A stretch of DNA of 64,000 nt from CAMLJR01 sp964631955 (GCA_964631955.1 CAZWBA010000008.1:1-64000), one strand, 5' to 3'; shown: positions 7,751 to 16,950, numbered from the stretch's first letter. Notes: generated by a model from the letters alone, not told the origin. Numbers and translations: made by a program.

Positions 7751-9258
7751 TGTTGACGCAACTGATCGCCACCACATCGAATTCCAGTGCGGCACCCGGC
7801 GCGCTCGATCTCTCGCGCTACGATGTGCCCAGCCCGCGCTATACCTCGTATCCCACCGCCCTGCAGTTTCGCGACGATTTCGGCGCTAACGATTACATCG
7901 AGTGGTGGCCCGATGCAGCGACCGATACCACGCCGCTTTCGCTGTATGTGCACATCCCGTTCTGTCGCGACATCTGCTATTACTGCGGCTGCAATAAAAT
8001 CGTCACGCGACGCAGCGAGGAAGCGCGGCGTTATCTGCAATATCTCAAGAAGGAAATTGCCATGCAGGCCGCCGTCGTCGGCAGCAGGCGTCCGGTACTG
8101 CAATTGCATCTCGGCGGCGGCTCGCCCACGTATCTGAGCGGCGCTGAATTGACCGAGCTGATTTATTCGCTCGCCAGCCATTTCAATCTGATCAACAGCG
8201 ACTCGCGCGAATATTCGATCGAGATAGATCCGCGCACCGTCGATCGCGGCATGCTCGCTCTGCTGAAAGGATTGAATTTCAATCGCATCAGTTTCGGTGT
8301 GCAGGATTTTGATGAAAATGTGCAGCGCGCCATCAATCGCATTCAACCGTTATCGATGGTGGCCGAGCTGACGGAAGGCGCGCGCGCATTTGCCTTCGAC
8401 TCGATCAATTTCGATTTGATTTACGGCTTGCCGCTGCAGACGCCGGCGCGTTTCGACAGGACACTGCGCGAAGTCGTCGCGCTGCGCCCCGATCGCATTG
8501 CGCTCTATAACTATGCGCATCTGCCCGAACGTTTTTCATCGCAGCGCGCACTCGATCGATTACCGCGCCCGAGTGCGGAGGAAAAGCTCGCACTGCTCGA
8601 CCGCGCCTGCGAGCAATTGACTGCGGCAGGTTATCTGCACATCGGTATGGATCATTTCGTATTGCCCGATGACGCGCTCGCCGTCGCGCAGAAACAGCAT
8701 TCGCTAGAGCGCAATTTTCAGGGCTACTCGACTTCGCACGCACCCGATCTGATCGGCCTCGGCGCATCGGCCATCGGCAGTTCCGGCCGAGGGTTCGCAC
8801 AAAATGCCAAAGATGTCGAAACCTATTACCAGTTGATCGACGCCGATCGGCTGCCCATCGTCAAAGGTCTGCTCGTCGACGACGACGATCGCCTGCGCAA
8901 ATACGTCATCATGCAAATCATTTGCAATCTGCAGCTTGATTTGGCCGAATTGAAGCGTCGGTACGGCGTCGGTTTCTTCGATTATTTTCCGGAAGAGCAA
9001 TGTGCGCTATTGCGTTTGCAAAACGATGGTCTGATCCGGCTGGACGAAACGCTGTTGATCGTTACGGCAAAGGGGCGACCCTTTCTGCGCAATATCTGCA
9101 TGGTATTCGATCGCTACATGAAAGCGGACGGCAATGCAGCCGGTGGCGATAATGATTTGTCCGCTATGAATGAACCGGCCGATAAATGCGGAGCCGCCGA
9201 AACCTGCAAGCCCGGCGCGCAAACACCGCAACCGATACGCCATTCGCGCGCGCTCTGA
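7750..9258 (+). CDS. hemN: Oxygen-independent coproporphyrinogen III dehydrogenase
   Basis: Radical SAM enzyme that decarboxylates coproporphyrinogen III to protoporphyrinogen IX without oxygen, in haem synthesis. The [4Fe-4S]/SAM motif is Cys72-x3-Cys76-x2-Cys79-x-Cys81, the HemN-type pattern, preceded by YVHIPFC and followed by a glycine-rich LHLGGGSPT motif. The C-terminal HemN domain is present and ends in FLRNICMVFDRY. I start at ATG 7750, which overlaps the previous stop (TGATG); a TTG at 7747 is also possible. Placement beside cbb3 genes fits joint use under low oxygen. The 40 residues after the conserved end are not family-typical. Confidence 0.95.
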   Translation: MLTQLIATTSNSSAAPGALDLSRYDVPSPRYTSYPTALQFRDDFGANDYIEWWPDAATDTTPLSLYVHIPFCRDICYYCGCNKIVTRRSEEARRYLQYLKKEIAMQAAVVGSRRPVLQLHLGGGSPTYLSGAELTELIYSLASHFNLINSDSREYSIEIDPRTVDRGMLALLKGLNFNRISFGVQDFDENVQRAINRIQPLSMVAELTEGARAFAFDSINFDLIYGLPLQTPARFDRTLREVVALRPDRIALYNYAHLPERFSSQRALDRLPRPSAEEKLALLDRACEQLTAAGYLHIGMDHFVLPDDALAVAQKQHSLERNFQGYSTSHAPDLIGLGASAIGSSGRGFAQNAKDVETYYQLIDADRLPIVKGLLVDDDDRLRKYVIMQIICNLQLDLAELKRRYGVGFFDYFPEEQCALLRLQNDGLIRLDETLLIVTAKGRPFLRNICMVFDRYMKADGNAAGGDNDLSAMNEPADKCGAAETCKPGAQTPQPIRHSRAL

Positions 9259-9299
9259 CGCACGTCAGACCAACGCCGCAAACGCAAGAGGAAAGACCG

Positions 9300-9899
9300 A
9301 TGCTGGCCACACCCTTTTTAATGCTGTTCACGCCGCGACGCGCCTGGAAGGAAACCGCTGCGCACGCGCCGAAAAATCCGCTGGCGGCATTGATGATTCC
9401 GATTATCTTTGCGCTCCTGCCTGCGATCGCGTGGTATATCGGCACCACGCACATCGGCTGGAAAGTCGGCGACGGCGAACCCGTGCGCATGACCGCCGGA
9501 AGCGCGCGCATCATCGCCATATTATTTTATTTAACGATGATCGCCTCGATTGCCGGCATCGGTTACATGATTCACTGGATGTCGCTGACGTATGGCGCCA
9601 ATTCTTCGATAGCCAAAGGCCTGATGATCGCCGGCCTGACGGCAATGCCGCTTTTCATCGCCGGCGCCGTGGGGTTTTATCCTTCGCTGTTCATCGATTT
9701 GATCGTCGGTGTTATCGCGTTATGCCACGCGGTGTATCTGCTTTATCTCGGCATTCCCATCGTCATGAATATTCCGCAGGATCGCGGCTTTTTATTTTCG
9801 AGCGCAGTGGTCGCCGTATGTATGGTGATTTTCATGGCCATCATGGGCGCCAGCGTTATTCTGTGGGATACGATCGCACCGCCAATTTTTCACGATTGA
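9300..9899 (+). CDS. Yip1-family inner-membrane protein
   Basis: A 199-residue polytopic membrane protein with five or so hydrophobic spans (about residues 28-46, 70-95, 108-130, 133-155 and 165-190). The N-terminal segment LMLFTPRRAWKE resembles the amphipathic start (FxSPxxAWxxI) of bacterial Yip1-domain proteins, whose function is unknown. The start is the ATG at 9300, preceded by AGAGGAAAG at 9286-9294. The frame stays open upstream into hemN but without a good start there. It lies 41 bases after hemN and could be transcribed with it. Confidence 0.75.
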   Translation: MLATPFLMLFTPRRAWKETAAHAPKNPLAALMIPIIFALLPAIAWYIGTTHIGWKVGDGEPVRMTAGSARIIAILFYLTMIASIAGIGYMIHWMSLTYGANSSIAKGLMIAGLTAMPLFIAGAVGFYPSLFIDLIVGVIALCHAVYLLYLGIPIVMNIPQDRGFLFSSAVVAVCMVIFMAIMGASVILWDTIAPPIFHD

Positions 9900-10050
9900 T
9901 TTTTCTTTCCCGCATTAGCGCGGTCGGCCTTCGATCGCGTTGCGACCATCGGCAAAATCGGGCAAAGTTGCAGCGGTTCGCGCAGCGGCCTGCCGTTGCG
10001 CACCTCGTCACCACGCAAAATCATTCGTCGACAGCCATCAGGGAATCATC

Positions 10051-10458
10051 ATGACTATTCGTGTCACTCGCGATCAATCCGGTTTGATGAAACATCGCAT
10101 TTCCATTCGCGAACATACGCTGGTCACCGATGTCGATATCGCCACGGGCGGCGATGATGCAGGCCCTTCTCCGCACGATCTTTACGATTCCGCACTCGGT
10201 GCCTGCAAGGCGCTGACACTGCTGTGGTACGCGAAACGCAAGCAGATTCCCGTCGACGACGTACAGGTCGTGGTCGAGCGCGACGATTCGCAGGAACGCA
10301 ATGGCATCTATCGTTTGAAAACGCTGATTAAAATCACAGGCGATGTCAGCGATGCACAACGCAGCGAATTGCTCGCGGTTGCCGCCAAATGTCCGATTCA
10401 CAAACTGATGACGCAAATCACAACGGAAATCGAAACCGACTGGCTCGTCGATGCCTGA
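10051..10458 (+). CDS. OsmC-like (OsmC/Ohr family) protein
   Basis: A 135-residue OsmC-family protein. The two redox cysteines are in the expected places: Cys52 in LGACKALTL and Cys114 in AAKCPIHKL. The N-terminal GPSPHDLYDSALGAC segment is the signature loop. Members reduce organic hydroperoxides or act as thiol-dependent stress proteins; this subgroup is closer to YhfA-like OsmC proteins than to Ohr, so the substrate is not fixed. The ATG at 10051 follows GGGAA at 10041-10045. About 150 bases without a visible gene separate it from the Yip1 gene. Confidence 0.87.
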   Translation: MTIRVTRDQSGLMKHRISIREHTLVTDVDIATGGDDAGPSPHDLYDSALGACKALTLLWYAKRKQIPVDDVQVVVERDDSQERNGIYRLKTLIKITGDVSDAQRSELLAVAAKCPIHKLMTQITTEIETDWLVDA

Positions 10459-10501
10459 GCGCGCATCGATCCGGGAATATGGAACACCGCTGTTTGTAAT
10501 G

Positions 10502-10523
10502 AAAAAGCCGCACAATGGTGCGG
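10502..10523 (-). terminator. Hairpin with T-run on the minus strand
   Basis: CCGCAC-AATG-GTGCGG (10508-10523) next to five A's on the plus strand (10502-10506). Read on the minus strand it is a short terminator-like hairpin followed by CTTTTT. Both neighbouring genes point the other way, so it could only stop antisense transcription coming from the SIMPL gene side. A chance hairpin is possible. Confidence 0.3.
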
Positions 10524-10570
10524 AAATGCTGGCAGAATCTATCCAAAACTGACGCAGGGGTCATTGGGCG

Positions 10571-10861
10571 ATGAGCTACTACACCGTATTGAGCGCCACC
10601 AGTGCGTTACTTCAGCGACAACATCTCACCGTGCGCCGATGTCGGCGCCGCTTTAACGGACCGCATCGCTACATACTTCACGATGCCAGCGGCACTGTCT
10701 TTCATTTCGACGAGCTTTCGAAAAACCGGCGCATGGGTTACACGCTGTTCGAACTGCTCGACTGGATGTCCCGGCAACCCAATCCCGGAATCGTCAGCGA
10801 AGCCCGCTCGCTGATGCACGAGCTGGATAACTGGCATCAGCTGAAGACGGCAAATTTCTGA
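10571..10861 (+). CDS. Unknown 96-residue protein
   Basis: A small soluble protein that I do not recognise. It is rich in Arg and aromatic residues (RRCRRRFNGPHRYILHD; GYTLFELLDWM), has no signal peptide and no membrane segment, and contains no metal-binding motif. The start ATG is preceded by a GCAGGGG stretch about 13 bases upstream, so the ribosome-binding site is weak. It ends 10 bases before the convergent SIMPL gene. Codon use looks like its neighbours. It may be a real lineage-specific gene. Confidence 0.55.
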   Translation: MSYYTVLSATSALLQRQHLTVRRCRRRFNGPHRYILHDASGTVFHFDELSKNRRMGYTLFELLDWMSRQPNPGIVSEARSLMHELDNWHQLKTANF

Positions 10862-10870
10862 CCGTTCCGA

Positions 10871-11563
10871 TCATTTCAGCGAATAAGTGACGAATACCGT
10901 AAATCCGTAATCGATGTGGTCGGGCACCATGACCTGCGACCCCGCATCGCCGGCGCCACGCGCCATTTTCATTTCCGTCATCGCGCGCATCGGCACCGGG
11001 CTGTGACTATTGAAATGGCTATCTTCGATCGTCAACACCGGTCCCAATGCACGGCCGTAAAACGCCGCTATTTTCTCCGCCCGATTTTTCGCCGCCTGCA
11101 GGGCCGCCTGCATGGCGCGATCGTAGGCCGCATTTTCATCGCGAAATTTATACGCAAGCGGATTCACGTCTTCGACGCCGGCGGCGAGAATATCGTCGAG
11201 CAGACGATTTTGCAGCGCCAGATCATACAGTTCGATTTCAAATGGCATGCTGACATTGAAACCCACCGTTTCGCCGGTCTGATAATTGCGATTTTTGTTG
11301 ATCGTTAAATTATTCGCGATGAGTTTCAACGCCTTGTTATCGTATTTTTTCAATTGCGCCAGGACTTTCGCAGCGATGGCATCGACCTGTTTTTTTGCGG
11401 CATCCGCGGCTTTATCTTCTCTTGCCACACGAAACCGGAGCACTGCCATATCGGGCTTGACCTGCACTATCTCGGTTCCGGCAACGCTGATGCGATCGAC
11501 ATTGTCGGCATTCGCGAGAGGCACGAGCAGGCAACACAGCAATGCAAATATCGAAGGACGCAT
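10871..11563 (-). CDS. SIMPL-domain periplasmic protein (DUF541)
   Basis: A 230-residue protein with a clear Sec signal peptide (MRPSIFALLCCLLVPLANA, cleavage near residue 19) and a SIMPL/DUF541 domain. Typical features are VAGTEIVQVKPDMAVLRFRV at the start of the domain, an LTINKNRNY stretch, and the late GRALGPVLTIED segment. SIMPL proteins are periplasmic or outer-membrane-associated; the best-known bacterial members have been linked to oxidative stress, but the activity is not established. I chose the ATG at 11563 for the signal peptide and the GGGAGAAAA stretch upstream; the frame is open for another 94 codons without family similarity. Confidence 0.85.
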   Translation of the reverse strand: MRPSIFALLCCLLVPLANADNVDRISVAGTEIVQVKPDMAVLRFRVAREDKAADAAKKQVDAIAAKVLAQLKKYDNKALKLIANNLTINKNRNYQTGETVGFNVSMPFEIELYDLALQNRLLDDILAAGVEDVNPLAYKFRDENAAYDRAMQAALQAAKNRAEKIAAFYGRALGPVLTIEDSHFNSHSPVPMRAMTEMKMARGAGDAGSQVMVPDHIDYGFTVFVTYSLK

Positions 11564-11775
11564 AATTTTCTCCCGTTTTTTTACGATAAGTCTGGTGGCA
11601 CCAACCCGATATTTTTCTTCACGATATTTTGAATTCGCAAATCTGCGCGTTCGCAATAGCTTGAACGCCCGCGATATCTTGTAGACTGCCAATATCCCTC
11701 TACACTCTTTCACTGCGCAATTCCCTTGCACGGCAGAGCGCCGCTGGAACATAACAACGAAACGACAAGAACAGA

Positions 11776-12735
11776 ATGGATAGCAGCATGCAACAGCCTC
11801 ACTTATCGAAGCAAGACACGCCGCAGGCGAGCGGCGCACTGTCACAAGTTATTCTCGAACAACGCGACGAATTACCGGTGCTGCGTATCCACAACCGGTT
11901 CGCCGATGCGGCGATCGCACTGCAGGGCGCCCAGGTTCTCGAATTCACACCGCGCGGCGAACGGCCCGTGATCTGGCTCAGTGATCGCGTCGAATACAAA
12001 CGCGGCCAGGGTCAGCGCGGCGGCATTCCCGTCTGCTGGCCCTGGTTCGGCGCGATCGAACGCAACCCCGCCGCCGTGCGTTCGCTGGCGCAGGGCGATC
12101 AACCCGAAACGAGCGCGCACGGTCTTGTGCGCACACGCGACTGGACGATCCGCTCGATTCGCGAAGATGATGCTCACACCGAAATCAGCTTGAGTTTCGT
12201 AACCGACAGCATCACCCGCAGCCGGTGGTCGTCCGCTGCGGAATTGCAATTGACCGTCACCGTCGGCGAAAACCTGCGACTCGAATTGACCACCCGCAAT
12301 ATCGGCACGCAACCCATCGCGCTGACGCAGGCGCTGCACACGTATTTTGCAATCAGCGCAATCGACAGGATTCATCTTTCCGGATTTGAAAATGCCCATT
12401 ACATCGATACGCTCGACGACTGGTACGATCACAGTCAATTCGGCGCGATTAGCTTTTCCGCGGAAACCGATCGTATCTATCTGGATGTTCCTGACGTGGT
12501 CCGCTTGCACGACAACGGCTGGAATCGCACGATCAGCTTGAGTACGCGAAATTCGACCTCTGCGGTCGTGTGGAATCCGTGGATCGAAAAATCGAAACGC
12601 CTGTCGCAGTTCGGGCCCGATGCCTGGCGGGAAATGGTGTGTATCGAAACCGCGAATGTGCTCGATGACATGGTCGAACTGGCACCGCAGGCAGCGCATA
12701 CGCTGACGCTCGACATTCAGGTATTCAATCGATAA
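11776..12735 (+). CDS. yeaD: D-hexose-6-phosphate mutarotase homologue (YeaD)
   Basis: Aldose-1-epimerase superfamily protein of the YeaD type, expected to interconvert alpha and beta anomers of glucose-6-phosphate in the cytoplasm. Recognisable segments are LQGAQVLEF and WLSD near residues 50-70, GGIPVCWPWFG near 85, SAHGLVRTRDW near 115-125, ALTQALHTYF near 185, and VVWNPWIEKS near 260. The start is ATG 11776 or the in-frame ATG at 11788; neither has a strong ribosome-binding site. Its last 19 bases overlap the end of the convergent membrane-protein gene. Confidence 0.85.
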   Translation: MDSSMQQPHLSKQDTPQASGALSQVILEQRDELPVLRIHNRFADAAIALQGAQVLEFTPRGERPVIWLSDRVEYKRGQGQRGGIPVCWPWFGAIERNPAAVRSLAQGDQPETSAHGLVRTRDWTIRSIREDDAHTEISLSFVTDSITRSRWSSAAELQLTVTVGENLRLELTTRNIGTQPIALTQALHTYFAISAIDRIHLSGFENAHYIDTLDDWYDHSQFGAISFSAETDRIYLDVPDVVRLHDNGWNRTISLSTRNSTSAVVWNPWIEKSKRLSQFGPDAWREMVCIETANVLDDMVELAPQAAHTLTLDIQVFNR

Positions 12736-13364
12736 TCATCGTTGCGTTCACGGCCATCGAGAACGATGGCCGCCGTCACTTCGCGCTCGATATCACCCGC
12801 TGCGCCCCACGCCACCAGAATGGCTGCGAGTGCGGGCGCCAGTATCAGAATCAATAAATACAGTCGGGCGAGCCGCAACGTGTAGCTGCGATTGCCGATC
12901 ATGAAGCGATCGCCCCAGTGCCCCAGCCCGGTCGGACCCATCTGCCAGTTGCCGAACCACATCGCCAGCACGAAGACCGCAAACAGCGGCCCCGCCAGCA
13001 TGAAAATGATATTGAGCGCGTGCACAACCACCGGTGATTTCGCCGGCTTCTCCCCGCGTCCGATATCGCCGAAACTCCGGTACAGTCTGGCGCCGTTCTG
13101 GTTGTACGCGAGAAAGCGCCAGTTGGAACCTGCAAATATCACCCAGACGATGAACGCATGGACGATCCATGCCTGCACTTTGATATCGAACGGAAGCTCA
13201 ATCAGCCAGTATTGAAGATCCGCCACGAATGACGAATAACCTTGCAGAACAAACGCGGGAATGCCGGCGAGCCCGATTTTGAAAAAGTGCGTGATCAGTT
13301 TCACCAGCGAAAGTGCATTCGTCGCGACACCGATCGCACCGCCCACCCAAAGTAATTTTTTCAT
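12717..13364 (-). CDS. Unknown membrane protein next to the PHA depolymerase
   Basis: A 215-residue protein with four or so hydrophobic helices (about residues 5-25, 66-84, 113-135, 165-188). The sequence between them is rich in aromatic residues and contains a GNWQMGPTGLGHWGDRFMIGN stretch. I do not recognise the family. The ATG at 13364 has AAGGAAT about 7 bases upstream; translation from further up would add a polar tail before the first helix. The gene lies 44 bases downstream of phaZ on the same strand, so it is probably the last gene of the PHA transcription unit. A role in PHA metabolism is a guess from position only. Confidence 0.7.
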   Translation of the reverse strand: MKKLLWVGGAIGVATNALSLVKLITHFFKIGLAGIPAFVLQGYSSFVADLQYWLIELPFDIKVQAWIVHAFIVWVIFAGSNWRFLAYNQNGARLYRSFGDIGRGEKPAKSPVVVHALNIIFMLAGPLFAVFVLAMWFGNWQMGPTGLGHWGDRFMIGNRSYTLRLARLYLLILILAPALAAILVAWGAAGDIEREVTAAIVLDGRERNDDYRLNT

Positions 13365-13408
13365 TTTTTTATTCCTTGTTGATGAAGCCTCCTTCGTTTT
13401 AACCAGCA

Positions 13409-14656
13409 CTACGAACTTTCGACCTCGTGTTCACGAAGGAAGGCTTTGATCAGCGGGCCGACATTCTGCCGGAAATATCCGCCGTTGAATGCACCATAGT
13501 GCCCGACCAGCGGTTCGGTGTGTTGCCGGTGCATATGCGCGGGAAGCTTTCGGCAGAGATCGTGCGCGGCGTGGCATTGTCCCGCGCCCGTAATATCGTC
13601 CCTGCCGCCTTCGATGGTGAAGATCGCGGTTTTCGTAATCGCATCCAGATCGACGGTCTGGCCATCGCAGTGCGCTATGCGACGCGGCAGATGGTGTTCG
13701 ATGAAGACGCGCCGGATGGTTTCCAGATAATAGGGCGCCGACATATCCATGACGGCGAGATATTCGTTGTAAAACTGCCGGTGTGCTTCCGCGCTGTCGC
13801 CGTCGTCCTTGGCGATATCCTGATAAAACTTGTAATGGCGGCGCATGTGATCGTCGAGATTCAGGCTCAGGAATCCGGTGAGCTGAATGAAGCCCGGATA
13901 AACTTTCTGCCCCACCCCGCGATATCCCCACGGCACCTCGAAAATGACATTGTTCGCAAACCATTCATAATCTTTTTTGCTTGCGTAATCGTTGACATCG
14001 GTTGGGCTTTTTCGCGTATCGATCGGCGCTGCAATCATGACGAGGCTCGCCGGCGCGCATTCATCCTTCGCCATATTCATGAGCGCCGCTGCCATCAGCG
14101 CCGGCACGCCCGGCTGACACACCGCGACGACATGTGTATTCGGACCGAGCACATGCAGAAACTCGATGATGTATTCGACGTAATGATCGAGATGAAAAGC
14201 GCCCTGCGCGAGTGGCACATCGCGCGCATTCTGCCAGTCGGTCACGTAGCACTCGTGATCCGGCAGAAAATATTCGATGTGCTTGCGTAACAGCGTCGGG
14301 TAATGCCCCGACACCGGTGCGATGAACAGTACGCGCGGCTGCGGCCATTCGTGGCGGCGGTGACGGCGGCATTCCTTATGGAATGACAGCAGATCGCACC
14401 ACGGCAGCGAATGCACGACACCTTCGCAAACCGGCACGATGCGATCGTCGACCCGCACCTGCCTGAAACCGAATTCCGGACGCTCGTAATCCATGGTGAG
14501 GCGTTCGAATAATTCGAGGCCCGCATTCATGCGCTGCGCGAGCCAGGTTCCCGACCACGGATTGAACGGATGCGACAGAAAATAACGCGTGGTTTTTGCC
14601 GTGCGATGAAACGGCTGCATCGCTTCCTGTCGTATCGCATGCAATTGATAAAGCAT
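13409..14656 (-). CDS. phaZ: Intracellular polyhydroxyalkanoate depolymerase
   Basis: A 415-residue alpha/beta hydrolase of the intracellular PHB depolymerase family (PhaZ1 type), which mobilises stored polymer granules. It has the characteristic N-terminus (MLYQLHAIRQEAMQPF), the hallmark Cys nucleophile box VCQPG (Cys180), and a late GGRDDITG segment (Asp353) and VGHYGAFNG (His386). These positions are very close to the catalytic Cys183, Asp355 and His388 known from Ralstonia PhaZ1. No signal peptide is present, which agrees with an intracellular enzyme. It sits in a minus-strand cluster with phasin and PHA synthase. Confidence 0.93.
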   Translation of the reverse strand: MLYQLHAIRQEAMQPFHRTAKTTRYFLSHPFNPWSGTWLAQRMNAGLELFERLTMDYERPEFGFRQVRVDDRIVPVCEGVVHSLPWCDLLSFHKECRRHRRHEWPQPRVLFIAPVSGHYPTLLRKHIEYFLPDHECYVTDWQNARDVPLAQGAFHLDHYVEYIIEFLHVLGPNTHVVAVCQPGVPALMAAALMNMAKDECAPASLVMIAAPIDTRKSPTDVNDYASKKDYEWFANNVIFEVPWGYRGVGQKVYPGFIQLTGFLSLNLDDHMRRHYKFYQDIAKDDGDSAEAHRQFYNEYLAVMDMSAPYYLETIRRVFIEHHLPRRIAHCDGQTVDLDAITKTAIFTIEGGRDDITGAGQCHAAHDLCRKLPAHMHRQHTEPLVGHYGAFNGGYFRQNVGPLIKAFLREHEVESS

Positions 14657-14701
14657 GGCGCGATTCCCTATGACCCAAAAGCGGCGAGGAAGAGGTAAAC
14701 C

Positions 14702-14983
14702 TTAATGCCGCAGCCAGCCCAGGTAGCCGCAGCCGACGATATCCTCATCGCTTACCTGCGAAAATCGAAGCGGTTCGCCATCATCGCCCAGCAGACCGTG
14801 ATCCGGCTCGACAGGCGCTTTGTCGATGGCGTAATCGCAGGCAACGAGCGCATGATCGACAGCGAGATACGCCTGCGCATCGGCATAATGTTCGGCGTAA
14901 TCCTTGAGCGCATGAAAATACGCGTGCCGCTGCGGCGTAACGACAGACACGCCTGAAATACATCCGGTAAGCTTTTCCATCAT
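14702..14983 (-). CDS. Unknown 93-residue protein between phaC and phaZ
   Basis: A small acidic, probably soluble protein with no signal peptide or membrane span. It contains several aromatic residues and three Cys, and ends GCGYLGWLRH. I do not recognise a family. AGAGAGG lies about 6 bases upstream of the first of two adjacent ATG codons, giving a good ribosome-binding site. It is in line with phaC (69 bases upstream) and phaZ (45 bases downstream), so it is likely to be co-transcribed with them. A granule-associated or regulatory role is conceivable, but only position supports it. Confidence 0.65.
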   Translation of the reverse strand: MMEKLTGCISGVSVVTPQRHAYFHALKDYAEHYADAQAYLAVDHALVACDYAIDKAPVEPDHGLLGDDGEPLRFSQVSDEDIVGCGYLGWLRH

Positions 14984-15052
14984 CGCAATCCTCTCTCGCG
15001 TTTCGTTCGACCTAACGGATCAACTCAATCTGACTGCGCCATTCATATCCGG

Positions 15053-16921
15053 TTACGCCGCATTGCGCGCGTCGACGCCTGCGTCTGCGTCTGCATCCAG
15101 ACGCCTGAGTACATAGCGTCCCGGCGCAGGCTCGATGACATCGGCAGAATCGATTTCACGCGCCGCACAATCGCTTCCGCCCAACCGGCGCTGCCAGCGC
15201 TCCCAGTCATTCCACCAGCTGCCATCGACGCGCTGTGCATCACCGAGCCAGGTGTCGGCGGATGCCGCAGCTTCGGAATTTACGTAGTAATAATACTTAT
15301 TGGCGTGGGGCGGATTGATCACACCAGCGATGTGACCCGATCCTGCCAGCACGAAACGCGTCGGCCCGCGTTGCAATTGCATCGCCGCATAGCACGATCG
15401 CCAGCTCGCAATATGATCCTTATCGGTCGCGAGCACGTAGGTGGAAACAGTGATATCGCGCAGATCGATCGCACAGCCATCGATCATTACAGCGCGCGGT
15501 TTCACCAGTCGGTTATGCAGATGCAATTCGCGTAAAACGAACCGGTGAGTCGCTTCGGGAACATTCGTGCTGTCGCTGTTCCAGTGCAGCAGATCGAATG
15601 GCGCAGGGCGTTCGCCCTTCAGATAATTGATGACGTAATAATTCCAGTACAGATCGTTTTCCCGGAGCAGGCTGAAACCGGCGGAAAGCAGACGCCCATC
15701 GAGATAGCCGTGACGCTGCATCTGTCGCTCGACCGAATCGACCAGACTTTCATCGAGAAAAATTCCCATATCGCCCGGGTTGCGAAAATCGATGCTCGCC
15801 GCGAGATAGGTAGCCGAAGCGAAACGCCGCTCATCGATGCGCTCACCATACGCCAGCGCGCACGCGAGCAGAATGCCGCCGAGGCAATATCCGATGCCGG
15901 CGACCTGCGGCGCGCCCGTAATGCGCTCGATGACTTTCGCCGCAGATAACGGCCCGCTGCGCAGATAATCGGAAAACTCGACCGCGCGGTGACTCGCGTC
16001 AGGATTTATCCACGATATCGTGAAAACGGTATAGCCCTGATCGACCAGCCAGCGGATGAAACTGTTTTTTTCGCTCAGATCGAGCACGTAATATTTATTG
16101 ATCCACGACGGAACGATCAAAACCGGCAGCATCTTTACCTGCGCCGTGGTCGGTGCGTACTGAATCAATTGCATCAGTTCATTTTCGGCGACCACCGCAC
16201 CCGGCGTATGCGCGATATTCACGCCGACCCTGAATGCGTCCGGCTGACTGGCGCAGACATTGAGAATATCGGCGCTGCGTTTTTTATCCTCGACCATCAT
16301 GCGCAGACCTTCGATCAGATTATGCCCGCGAGTTGCCAGCGTTTTGCGCAATACATCCGGATTGGTGAGCGCAAAATTGGTCGGCGCCAGTGCGTTGATC
16401 AGCTGGCGCATGAAATAACTCAGGCGTTCGCGATCGCGCGTATCGATACCTTCGAGCCCGTCAATGGCTTTCAGCGCGTGATCCGCCGTCAGCAGATACG
16501 ATTGCCTGATGTAATCGAACAGCGCATTGCTGCTCCATGCCGGATCGTCGAACCGGCGATCGTCCGGCTGCGGCTGCACGACCGGCTCGACGGCTTCGCC
16601 GAGCAATCGACGCAGCATATTGCTATTCAACAGGAGTTGCTGCTGCCAGTATTCAATCTGCCGCTCGATCAGCCTGTCAGGGTTATTGGCAACGCCATTG
16701 AAAATATTGCGCCAGCATTCGGCCACGGTTTCGATGTTTCTGTTAGCGGCGTCTGTTTTTTTTCCAGCAGAGGAATGCTGAGTCGCGGTCGCCGCATCGC
16801 TGTCGGCGTGGCGAACCTGCTCGAAGAATTCGCCGGCGAATTCGCGCTGAAACTCGCACACGCTTTCGATCAGCGCAGCGCTTTGCGCAAAAAAGTCGAA
16901 ACCTGACCTTTGCTCGCCCAT
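15053..16921 (-). CDS. phaC: Class I polyhydroxyalkanoate synthase
   Basis: A 622-residue PHA synthase that polymerises (R)-3-hydroxyacyl-CoA at the granule surface. The N-terminal 100 residues are variable, then the PhaC N-domain runs into the alpha/beta hydrolase core. The lipase-like box is GYCLGG with nucleophile Cys346; Asp502 in ATDKDHI and His530 in GSGHIAGVINPP complete the triad, with the same 28-residue Asp–His spacing as the Ralstonia enzyme. Absence of a PhaE or PhaR subunit gene nearby fits class I. The ATG at 16921 has GGAG 8 bases upstream; an ATG 39 bases earlier is less likely. The C-terminal DADADAGVDAR tail is unusual but minor. Confidence 0.94.
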   Translation of the reverse strand: MGEQRSGFDFFAQSAALIESVCEFQREFAGEFFEQVRHADSDAATATQHSSAGKKTDAANRNIETVAECWRNIFNGVANNPDRLIERQIEYWQQQLLLNSNMLRRLLGEAVEPVVQPQPDDRRFDDPAWSSNALFDYIRQSYLLTADHALKAIDGLEGIDTRDRERLSYFMRQLINALAPTNFALTNPDVLRKTLATRGHNLIEGLRMMVEDKKRSADILNVCASQPDAFRVGVNIAHTPGAVVAENELMQLIQYAPTTAQVKMLPVLIVPSWINKYYVLDLSEKNSFIRWLVDQGYTVFTISWINPDASHRAVEFSDYLRSGPLSAAKVIERITGAPQVAGIGYCLGGILLACALAYGERIDERRFASATYLAASIDFRNPGDMGIFLDESLVDSVERQMQRHGYLDGRLLSAGFSLLRENDLYWNYYVINYLKGERPAPFDLLHWNSDSTNVPEATHRFVLRELHLHNRLVKPRAVMIDGCAIDLRDITVSTYVLATDKDHIASWRSCYAAMQLQRGPTRFVLAGSGHIAGVINPPHANKYYYYVNSEAAASADTWLGDAQRVDGSWWNDWERWQRRLGGSDCAAREIDSADVIEPAPGRYVLRRLDADADAGVDARNAA

Positions 16922-16950
16922 GACAATGAGCTCCGCATGGATGGAGTAAG

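Noticed and set aside
7700..7760. Possible FNR/Anr box upstream of hemN
   Set aside because: No TTGAT-N4-ATCAA match is visible. The gene overlaps its upstream neighbour, so a separate promoter here is not supported.
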